The notes beneath the pieces are model-generated. The model was given only the letters and a program-made list of their open reading frames with translations, was not told the DNA's origin and ran no database searches. The position numbers and the translations under genes are program-made. A DNA stretch of 12,983 nucleotides from Stramenopiles sp. TOSAG23-3 (Eukaryota > Sar). The stretch's first letter is position 1. Each line of letters opens with the position of its first letter. Where the stretch lies: positions 1 through 12,983 of the forward strand of contig LT642653.1 of assembly GCA_900128585.1 (NCBI GenBank). Direction: 5' to 3'. Of the stretch, positions 1 through 7,500 are shown in pieces.

Positions 1-409
1 GGGGGGGGGGGGGGGGGACGGTGGGAAAGACCCTAAACTAAACTAAACGAGGGGGGGTGGGGAAGGACAACCGAAGAAGAAGAAGTTCAACAGCCTCCCC
101 TTCGTGTCTGTCTCCCTAAATCTCTTTAATTCTATGACTGAAGCAACCACACCACAAAGGCACACACACTTTCAAGTAAAGGTTTTTCAAAAAAACAATG
201 ACAGAAATAAATGGTTGTTAACAAAACGAGAAAGAAACGACACGTTCAGAGTATCTTACTATTTTCTTTTCGTTAATTCTCTTTCTTCTTTTTTGGTTTG
301 TCTTATATATTATTTGAAGTAATAAATATTATTGTACTTTTTATATATTTTTATAAATATGAATTATTTCTTCTTATTATTAATTATTATTATTTTTTTT
401 TAGTTTTTT

Positions 410-411
410 AA

Positions 412-442
<31 letters not shown>

Positions 443-501
443 AGAAGAAGAAGAAAGAAGAAGAAGAAGAAGAAGAAGAAGAAGAAAGAAGAAGAAAGAA
501 G
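410..501 (+). repeat. GAA-rich polypurine tract
   Basis: Ninety-two bases with only A and G on the + strand, mostly (GAA)n with a few GAAA interruptions. It is a microsatellite and a candidate triplex-forming purine strand. A 66-base pyrimidine tract follows at 595-660. Confidence 0.9.
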
Positions 502-594
502 TGGTTTTAATATTAATATTTTATAGTAGATGGTATTATACTGTATAATAGTCCTATTACATCATTATATAAATAAATATTAAATAATAAATTA

Positions 595-660
595 TTTCTT
601 TTCTTTCTTTCTTTCTTTCTTCTCTTTCTTCTCTTTCTTTCTTCTCTTTCTTTTCTTTTT
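595..660 (+). repeat. CTTT-rich polypyrimidine tract
   Basis: Sixty-six bases of only C and T on the + strand, built from TTTC and TTCTC units. Its orientation is opposite to the purine tract at 410-501, so the two could in principle pair as an imperfect long hairpin across about 93 bases of AT-rich DNA. Confidence 0.9.
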
Positions 661-919
661 AGAGTTATAGAGTACGTATTATTTATTATTTATTATAATA
701 TTTATTACATCCTACTTTTTATAGCTTATTCCATTTTATTCTTTCTATTTATTATTATTATTATTTTATTAAAATTTAACCGTCGTGATGGTGGGGGGGT
801 GTGGGGGACTTACTTACATATTATAAAGTAGGACTATGAAGACCGAATATAATAAAAGACAAGGAAGAATAGTATAGACCGATATTCGACTGATCTAATT
901 CTAATTATTAAGAAATAAT

Positions 920-966
920 AAAAGAAAGAAGAAAGAAGAAAGAAAGAGAAGAAGAAAGAAAGAGAA
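920..966 (+). repeat. GAAA/GAA polypurine microsatellite
   Basis: Forty-seven bases of A and G only, mixing GAAA, GAA and GAGA units. It is the third long strand-asymmetric tract in this spacer. Confidence 0.85.
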
Positions 967-1044
967 TATTAAAATACAATGATATTTATATAGTATATTT
1001 TATTATACTTCAATTGTATTCTAAATTATACTTTTATGAAAAGT

Positions 1045-1066
1045 GGGGGGGGGGAGGGGGGAGGGG
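1045..1066 (+). repeat. G-run cluster, possible G-quadruplex
   Basis: Runs of 10, 6 and 4 G residues are separated by single A residues. The first run can supply two tetrad columns, so four G-tracts with one-base loops are available. Similar G-rich patches are at 1-17, 51-62 and 790-807. Confidence 0.6.
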
Positions 1067-1522
1067 CTGCTTCTTTGCTTTATTATATTTAGACTACTAT
1101 TATTTATTATTAAAATGGATGTTAAAGTTAGGATACTATTTCTATTTCTATATAGATTAGATTAGATTAATTATATTTTTAATTATTACTACTTCTTTCT
1201 TAGTGCTATTCTTCTATTCTTCTCTCTCGAAAAAGAAAAAAAAAAAGAAAAATAATAATATGGTTTTTTCGTTTATTATTATTATATTTTCATTTCATTT
1301 TTTATTTGATGATTTAATTAGACAAGAAAGTAAGTGTTAATTATAAAAAACAATATATATATATGTATGTTATACAAGTTTAAAAAACTGAAACAGAAAG
1401 ACAAAACGAAATTGTTTACAAAAGGATAAGGGGGGTGATATAGATATTGCCATTCAAATACACATACATTTACATACTTTCGGCACGTACGTACGTACAT
1501 ACATACACCTTTGTTTACCAAC

Positions 1523-3250
1523 ATGGCGAAAGGGGGTCGTCATGGGTCCTCCGTGGCCGTGCCGTCGGTGCGCCCGCGTGCTTGCCATGCTTGGGGATTA
1601 TCACCCATCTATGCCCCTGGTGCCCGGGCGCCCGTGCGGGGCAAGTGCGCCGCCGTCATTGTCTTTGTCTTTTTGTGCTCGTGCGCCAGCGCCAGCCCTC
1701 CCCCCGTCTCGGTCGTCTCGTCCATGTGGGCGCACGAGCGCGTCCTCGTCTCCGTGGAACCGGGCGCCGTCGTCGCGGACGGCGTCCCGGCGGCCCACAG
1801 GGCCCACTTGAACAAGGGGAGGTTCACGAGGGAAATGCTTGTCAGCATCGCGTACGTCAAGTTCGACCAGGGCCTCCAAGTCAACCGGAACCTGAACTCG
1901 TCCTTGCTCCTGGACGACGAGGGCTTCTTCCCTGAATCGAAGGAGAACTCCGTGGGCCTGACCGAGCTGGCGTGCACGGGCGGCCGCCCCGCTGCCAGAA
2001 TACCCTCGTACGACCACCGGCAGCCCGCGGAGAACGGTGGGGCGGTGGAGGAGGGGCTGGCCCCGCGGCGTACGTTTTTTCTGGACGAACGGCTCCCGCT
2101 GGACACCTTTATCCCCGCGGAGATGCTCAGTTCCAACTCGCTCATGTGGCTCGCGGCCACGGTCGCGCGGAACGTGTTCAAGCTGAACACGCTGTCGAGC
2201 AAAGAATTTTTGGGGGTGGTGTTTCGGGACCCGGAACGGCTCAACGAGGCCGCGGGGGTTGGGGAGGGGGCATGGGACAACTGCACGGTGACGTTCCTGA
2301 CCCACGCGGAGCAGGGGGGCGCCCGGCTGCCCGGGCAGTACGAAAGCGTGGACGGCGCCCCGTTCTTCGGGGCCGTCCCGTTGGAGACCAGGGACCCGAT
2401 GGCATACGGGGTCCTGTGGCCGGTCCACACCGAGGTCCGCCAAGCGACGGCCGCCGCGGCGACGTCGTTGGCGCTGTTCACTAAATTTCGAAACGACGAG
2501 GCCAGCGGCGGCCAGCGGTGCACCCCGCTGCCCCACGCTGCCAAGACCCCAGAGGGGGCCGCGGCGCTGCTGGAGACGGGCACGTACGTCGGGTTTCCCG
2601 ACGAGTTCATCTCGGACGTGATGCCGAACCTGCTCAAAGGGAGCGTCATGGCCCTCCTGATGCCCATCCTGAAGCTCCTTGGGGTGTTTGGCGGCGACAA
2701 GCTGATGACCCCGCTGATGGACAACATGAGCCAGATGACCGATGGGGGTCTGGTCGGCGCGCTGAACGAACAGATCAGCCCAAAGCTGATATTGGATTTG
2801 AACCATGGTATTCCCCCGGGCGTCCGGGCCGCCATGCCGGAGACCGTGACCCAGGCGATTGCAGAAATGATGGAATCGTACGTGAAGCGGTCCCTACTGG
2901 CAGACCTGTACGACCCCGTGTCCACGCGCATTGCGAACTCCTTGCCGAGGCGCGTCCCAGGGAACACGGCGGAACGCGTCTCCAAGTCCCTCTCGTCCTA
3001 CGTCCTGAAGAACGCGGTCCATACCTTGACCCGGTCGCTGACGCACTCCATCGTCCCGTCGTTGACGCACACGCTTACCCACAACCCGATGCAGGACTAC
3101 TACTGCTACTACTGCTTCGAGCACAAGACGTATTGCCAGTACTGCAGCTATGCCCCGAGCCAGCTGTACTACGCCACCTTCTACGCGGGCTACTACAGCA
3201 CCTACTTTAGCGATTATTACAGCGGGGCAGCCCCCCCGTTGGTGCAGTAA
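1523..3250 (+). CDS. Hypothetical protein with signal/anchor segment and Tyr/Cys-rich tail (575 aa)
   Basis: I do not recognise a named family. The ATG at 1523 sits in a good Kozak context (AACATGG); the in-frame TTG at 1511 is not a likely start. Residues 1-41 are Arg/Pro-rich. Residues 42-56 form a hydrophobic stretch ending in an Ala-Ser-Ala type site near residue 57, which suggests a signal peptide with a long n-region or a signal anchor. The middle has no motif I can name. Residues about 370-390 are Leu/Met-rich and could form an amphipathic helix. Residues about 495-520 repeat Leu-Thr-His/Ser units (HTLTRSLTHS and similar). The tail from residue 526 is strikingly Tyr-rich and carries Cys 528, 531, 538 and 541 in a C-x2-C-x6-C-x2-C pattern. 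That could bind a metal or form disulfides. The gene is strongly GC-rich, especially at third codon positions, unlike its AT-rich flanks and the other genes here. High GC also opens long antisense frames, which I treat as artefacts. Confidence 0.85.
   Translation: MAKGGRHGSSVAVPSVRPRACHAWGLSPIYAPGARAPVRGKCAAVIVFVFLCSCASASPPPVSVVSSMWAHERVLVSVEPGAVVADGVPAAHRAHLNKGRFTREMLVSIAYVKFDQGLQVNRNLNSSLLLDDEGFFPESKENSVGLTELACTGGRPAARIPSYDHRQPAENGGAVEEGLAPRRTFFLDERLPLDTFIPAEMLSSNSLMWLAATVARNVFKLNTLSSKEFLGVVFRDPERLNEAAGVGEGAWDNCTVTFLTHAEQGGARLPGQYESVDGAPFFGAVPLETRDPMAYGVLWPVHTEVRQATAAAATSLALFTKFRNDEASGGQRCTPLPHAAKTPEGAAALLETGTYVGFPDEFISDVMPNLLKGSVMALLMPILKLLGVFGGDKLMTPLMDNMSQMTDGGLVGALNEQISPKLILDLNHGIPPGVRAAMPETVTQAIAEMMESYVKRSLLADLYDPVSTRIANSLPRRVPGNTAERVSKSLSSYVLKNAVHTLTRSLTHSIVPSLTHTLTHNPMQDYYCYYCFEHKTYCQYCSYAPSQLYYATFYAGYYSTYFSDYYSGAAPPLVQ
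3098..3247 (+). other. Tyr/Cys-rich C-terminal tail of the 1523-3250 protein
   Basis: The final 50 codons encode many Tyr residues plus two CxxC pairs six residues apart, then YY-containing short repeats (YYATFYAGYY, TYFSDYY) and a short Pro-rich end. The regular spacing suggests a selected module rather than drift. Zinc knuckle, disulfide-bonded or redox-active/crosslinking tail are all possible, and nothing in the sequence decides between them. Confidence 0.6.
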
Positions 3251-3336
3251 ACGCTGGGGAAACTACAAAAAGGGGTCGTGGGTTGCTTGGGTATTTTCAG
3301 TAAACTTAGGACGAGATACTGGACTTATATTAAAGG

Positions 3337-3360
3337 CAAGAAAATTGGCTGTTATTTAAG
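3337..3360 (+). repeat. Left arm of 24/25-bp inverted repeat
   Basis: The reverse complement of this stretch matches 3743-3767 apart from one extra A in a short A-run. The arm starts about 86 bases after the stop codon of the preceding gene. A TTAA lies three bases outside it (3330-3333). Confidence 0.85.
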
Positions 3361-3384
3361 TTTTTAATTTATATTTTACACTCT

Positions 3385-3759
3385 TTACACGCCAATTGCC
3401 ACAACACACAACAACAACAAAAATTCATCTTCTTGGAAAATATTTTTTCTTCTCTTTGGCTCTTGAGTCGTCGTTGATACCAAAGTCGTCGTCGGTTCTT
3501 GCGTGGTTTTTGGTTCTGCTGTCATTGCTGGTTCTTGTGTCGTTGTCGGTTCTTGCGTCGTCGTACGTTCTTGTGCCGTTGTCAGTTCTTGCGCGGTTGT
3601 TGTAAGCGCTACTGACGTTGTTGGTTCTTGCGTGGTTGTTGTTGGCACCACTGTCATCGTTGTTGGTTCTGCTCTCGTCGTTGGTGCCAAGGTCGTCGTC
3701 AGTTCTTGTGTAGCCAGGGTCCCGCCTAATAAAAAAGAAGGTCTTAAAATAACAGCCAA
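3385..3759 (-). CDS. Thr/Glu/Pro-rich mucin-like open frame, doubtful gene
   Basis: An open frame on the minus strand translates as Thr-rich repeats of the type TTTQEPTTTQEP, as in mucin-like or cell-surface stalk regions, and ends with a short hydrophobic segment (FLLLLCVVAIGV). Such a C-terminus could be a membrane anchor. The frame continues upstream to a stop at 3847-3849 without any ATG. The segment just before the repeats is hydrophobic (for example LLFLTRKLAVIL). The first in-frame ATG is internal, at 3657, so any real gene would need a spliced upstream exon. The opposite strand is also open (Val/Ser/Cys-rich), as expected of an 18-nt-period repeat. The whole frame lies within the inverted-repeat-bounded segment and even uses the right arm. 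I think a minisatellite with coincidental coding potential, or the remnant of a mucin-like exon, is as likely as a live gene. Confidence 0.25.
   Translation of the reverse strand: MAVILRPSFLLGGTLATQELTTTLAPTTRAEPTTMTVVPTTTTQEPTTSVALTTTAQELTTAQERTTTQEPTTTQEPAMTAEPKTTQEPTTTLVSTTTQEPKRRKNIFQEDEFLLLLCVVAIGV
3530..3601 (+). repeat. 18-nt minisatellite, four clean units, degenerate flanks
   Basis: Four consecutive 18-base units share the core GTTCTTG followed by a GTC/GTT-rich half. Degenerate copies of the same core extend from about 3466 to 3717. The period is a multiple of three, which keeps both strands open. Confidence 0.75.
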
Positions 3760-3767
3760 TTTTCTTG
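3743..3767 (-). repeat. Right arm of 24/25-bp inverted repeat
   Basis: It pairs with 3337-3360 over about 24 bases with one single-base indel. A TTAA (3768-3771) lies directly outside it. A 14-bp direct repeat, AAAAAAGAAGGTCT, occurs at 3731-3744 and again at 3771-3784, bracketing this arm. Confidence 0.85.
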
Positions 3768-3921
3768 TTAAAAAAAGAAGGTCTAAAAAAAAGAAACCTT
3801 GGTGAGTGATTCGATTAAATGAAACTATGCATGGTGTGTACCTGTTCTATTCGTTTTGGTGTGAGAAAAATGAATGTTTGTTGTGGTTGATTCTTCTGAT
3901 ACAATTATCAAGGACCAGGAC

Positions 3922-4112
3922 ATGGAAAAAGAGCGGGGTTTCTACGACAACATCCTAAGGCAGCAGGAGCAGGAGGTGCAGGCTCACCTGGCCGCGGCCC
4001 GGGGGGCCAACCCTCCCTTGACGATAAGGTGTGTTGTTTTTGTAGGACAATTCGTATTTGGGACGGCCAGAAGGAGGGCTCGTTGGTGGTCTATCGTTTT
4101 TCTAAAAAGTAG
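3922..4112 (+). CDS. Small spliced gene or gene fragment (57 aa) with candidate 17-nt intron
   Basis: I do not recognise this protein. From the ATG at 3922 (context GACATGG) to 4028 the codons are GC-rich and encode a Gln/Glu/Ala-rich helix (RQQEQEVQAHLAAARGANPP). Read straight through, the frame then degrades to Val/Phe/Arg/Trp-rich sequence. Removing 4029-4045, which begins GTGTGT and ends TTTTTGTAG, joins AG to G and continues in frame as TIRTIRIWDGQKEGSLVVYR, then FSKK and a TAG stop at 4110-4112. The second part again uses GC-rich codons. The joined length is 174 nt, an exact number of codons. The frame also runs upstream of 3922 into AT-rich sequence (to an ATG at 3874), which may be intron with an acceptor at AAG|GAC, 3912/3913. 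The product could therefore be the last exons of a longer gene, or a remnant. A pseudogene with a small insertion is the main alternative. Confidence 0.45.
4029..4045 (+). other. Candidate ultrashort intron (17 nt, GT-AG)
   Basis: The segment is GTGTGTTGTTTTTGTAG. It starts with GT after AAG, is T/G-rich, ends in TAG, and its length (17) is not a multiple of three, so it must be removed to join the two protein-like GC-rich halves. Seventeen nt lies between the 15-16-nt introns known from heterotrich ciliates and the 18-21-nt introns of chlorarachniophyte nucleomorphs. No room exists for a separate branch point. Confidence 0.4.
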
Positions 4113-4560
4113 TATAATTTAAAAACTTGTGCCGTAACAATAACAATTCAAATCATATTACTCCTGGAAGACAAAACTTGTTGCGTGCTATAGCGTAGGT
4201 GGCATTGCTGTTAATTCTTATAACATTATTTGATCCTTGGGGGCAGTTAATCTAGTAGAGTACACAGACTTTTGAAAAACAATGTACACATAATTTTTAA
4301 TGAAAAATTATTCTTTGATTTCCCTCTCTGCTCTGATTCTTCTCTGATATTTCTGCAAGGTAGTATCAGGACGTGATGAAGGAAAACTATCGTACCATTT
4401 GTTATCCCGGGAGTAAAATTCAAATCTTAAAAGTATAGAAACATCAAAGTAGAAAAGAAGCACCTTCCAGCTAGGACGACCAGCTCTGATTGCTGCCGCT
4501 GATGTACAATGATGATGCTATATTTTTGAGATATTTTCTTGGAATTTCCTCCTCGCAACC
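4113..4560. other. Spacer with a possible orphan acceptor/exon
   Basis: Mostly AT-rich sequence with no clear gene. At about 4318-4359 a pyrimidine-rich stretch ends in TCTGCAAG and is followed by 18 open codons (4360-4413, VVSGRDEGKL and on) ending in TAA at 4414-4416. This resembles a 3' splice site and terminal exon, but nothing upstream that would join it is evident. I see no AATAAA-type signal for the minus-strand gene that ends at 4561. Confidence 0.4.
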
Positions 4561-7500
4561 TCAAGCCGCGACTTTGCCATGGCAACCAAAGAGACTGCCG
4601 CCTCGGAGTTTTGGTTTCTCAGACAGATCACTAAATATGAATCTATCGCAGCAACCATATTCCGACAAAGTTAAATTTCCATGACTTTGCAAACTCAGAA
4701 TCTTAGGATTACTGTTCGGAATTTTTAATTCCAGTTGGCTCAACCTCTTCTCTGGTTCCATTCGAGAGTAGACTTTACTGACAGTTGTGGTCGTTGGATC
4801 GCACTGCAGCAGTTCCTTTCCATCTAAGACGACACTGCACCATCTTTGCTGTTGGCATGCCCATTGAAACGCTTGTTTCATACCTTGCGCATGAGAAATC
4901 CCTAATTTCCCCACAAGGTTGCTGAAAGTAACTACTCCAAAGTCGGCGGCATTTATCAACTGACGTTTCTCATTCAATGACAACGTTTCGACGCAGGAAG
5001 GTTCACATTCGCAAGCTTTGAGTTTTTGTACTGTGTTCTCATCTGCTGGAGACCCTGGAGACCCTTCCGCATTTGGCTCCGCCTGCCAACCAGAGTGACC
5101 TACAGGTATGTTATCTGCAGATATTTTTTTCTTTGCAAACACCTGGGCATCGGTTCCTCGTAAGTCTTCGAACGGATCGGGTTCACGGAAAGACATTCTT
5201 TTGGGAATAGAGTCTTCCTCTTCGGCAAAACGCTTTAATTCAAGGGTACTTTCATTGAATGCATTGTGCCAAAAGTCATCAAACCACGAACGCATTCTGC
5301 TGGTCAGAACATTTTCAAATGGTTTCTTTGCTGCATTGTACAGCCTTTTAACACTTCGCTCGAGCCTGACTTTGTCCCTTTGGCTCGGTATGGACACATT
5401 AGTTACACTAAGGGCAGCTTGGAGTTGTGCAGTGCTTATGGCATCCAGCAAGACTACACGCGCTCTGGTGGCGGCTGTTTCAAATCCATTTGTGACCGCT
5501 GTGATGATTGCTCCCTGTTCAACACTATTAAGCGGGCTCTTTTGCGGCGTAAAAAGGTGGACGCGCTTTTCGATCCAGTCGACACGCTCATTTACCAAGG
5601 GCAGAAACACGTTTTCCATTAAAAACCTTACTGAGAGGTCTGTGGTTTCTCCAATCAAGGTGTTGCAAATACTGCGTGCCCGATCAACTGGCTTCCGGGT
5701 GAGACTTTGCGACTGAAATCTCGCCTGTTCGTACCTTCGCGTCCAATTTTCTTGCATCAACATGCGTGTTTGAGATATAACTGCCTTTGCCATATCACCG
5801 TAGTCTACGTAGTTGACCATATCTTCTTCGTAAAGCCGGTATTTCAACTCTTTCATTAGAAAATCCGCGAGAAGATCAAGGTCCCCTTCTTCGTCTCTTG
5901 CACGAAGAGAGAGGGGCTTGCGTCTTTCGTCCAATTTTTGACACGCCGAAATGCTACGGTACAACAGTTGGCTCGTTAAACATTCCATTTCGTAAAGAAT
6001 TTCTTGGGTGTTGCCAGTACTCACTTGGACAAGCCTCTCAGCTCCGTACTTAGAGGACACGTTGGCGCCCAAAAATGTCCTCTTTGCTCTTTCGCTCGCT
6101 TGATCGTGCCCGTGCGTCATCACGCAGATTCGCGAAATGTACTGGTCGTTCTCGCGCGGGTGATAGGCGGCGATTGACAGAATCGGGGGCTGGGCATTGT
6201 TCGCGTTAAAACAAAGCCCAACGACTCCATCTTTTCTCTGCCGATGTAAGGTCGACACAGAGTCCTCCATACACTCTTGCTCCAAAAAAGCCATATGCCC
6301 TATCGTATCAATGAGAGTTGCGTGAAGATATCGACGGCTCGCCGGGTTTACTACCACTATGGAAAGCGGGGCCTTGTGGTGATCCACCTCATCTTGATGG
6401 GTCCGTTTCTGAACGATCACCTTTTTGTCGAGTAAGACCTTCTTTGCAAAGTCCACTTCCTCAACGCACTGCCCATCAATTAAAAGATATGTTTTATTGG
6501 TAGACATATCCAGTCTCGATGTGACACTTACCTTTCTTGCCGTCGTATGCTCTTCCCCCGAGGGCAATTTAAAAGCCATGAGTGAAGTGCCTTCTAGCAG
6601 CACAGACATAAAGCTGTTTACAATCATGGTTTTACCTGCTCCACTGGCGCCGATTAAATGCATTGTTGCCCCGCTCTTTATTTCTTTTACGACATTTGCT
6701 GCTTCAGCTTCCAACCTATCAAGAAGTGGGATCATGTGGTCATTCATCACAACTTTGTCAAAATTTATTTTCGCCATAACTTCTGCTGCAATTGCTTCAG
6801 TTTCATCTACAACAGCAGAACCATCATTTTTTTGCTGCGTTCGTGCACGATGCTCGTTCAAAATGGTGAGAAAAGCATTGCCGTGTTTCTCGTCTGCGTC
6901 TGGACCAAAGACGTCCGCGAGTGGTGCTGTTGGTGGAATCGGTGAAACGTCATAATCTTTCATCCTACCGTCAATTTCCTGGGGTACATCCGATGGTTCG
7001 GCAGTTAATCGGTGCAATTTTTGCTTTAATGTTCTTTTCATTTTAGCAGCCCGATTCTTGGTGGCCTTTACGATGTCACGAACACGTCGGCCTCCCCCCA
7101 CGATTCTGGCTCTGTGCTCAATGGTACTCCCGGGACTGATTCCACTTTTCCTTACGACTTGATCATCGTACAAGGGTTTCTTCTCAAACGTCAACCATTG
7201 ACCAATTGGGGGGTACCCCTCTTTGTCTTGAATGCTCTGCTTCACATCGAAAACCGTATCTTCAGGACAAATATCCAATGCTATTGTTTTTCCACTTCCC
7301 AATCGGACAAGTACTTGCATGGTGTCGGTTGTTCGTTCATTTTCAAGCAAAGTTTTCCTGCTGCTCGCGGAATGGCTTTTGACGCCATTATAAAATTCCC
7401 TCGAGTTACTCAAATCGATAACATCTTCTAATGAGAGCGTGCGCTTCCCATCGGGCGATAAGCCATCTAAGACGTTCAATTCTTTTTTGACTTGTTCGTC

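Larger units (their letters stand above)
1..1522. other. AT-rich low-complexity spacer
   Basis: No convincing gene is visible in this 1.5 kb. It opens with 17 G residues and a patch containing one CCCTAAA followed by CTAAA units (31-48). It then alternates AT-rich sequence with purine, pyrimidine and G-rich tracts, which are listed separately. Short open frames here are low-complexity (Lys/Tyr/Phe/Ile-rich translations of A/T runs) and I do not regard them as genes. The last 40 bases hold GTAC/ATAC tandem units (about 1486-1507) leading into the ATG of the next gene. Confidence 0.7.

Noticed and set aside
104-322. Seventy-two-codon frame in the left spacer
   Set aside because: It begins with GTG, is low-complexity and lies in AT-rich DNA with no motif or codon bias.
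1511-1522. Earlier TTG start for the GC-rich gene
   Set aside because: TTG is not a normal eukaryotic start, and the ATG at 1523 four codons later has a strong Kozak context.
1601-2985. Two long antisense open frames (401 and 458 codons) opposite the GC-rich gene
   Set aside because: They overlap the sense gene completely, consist of Arg/Pro/Ser/Gly-rich translations expected from GC-rich DNA read backwards, and show no domain. The sense frame has a Kozak start, a hydrophobic signal segment and a patterned tail.
3466-3717. CRISPR-like array from the 18-nt repeat
   Set aside because: Units are adjacent with no unique spacers, degenerate, and in a eukaryotic context. It is a minisatellite.
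3330-3771. Full piggyBac-type element because of TTAA at both edges
   Set aside because: TTAA is common in AT-rich DNA, the left TTAA is three bases off the arm, and there is no transposase. Only a nonautonomous or unrelated structure can be claimed.
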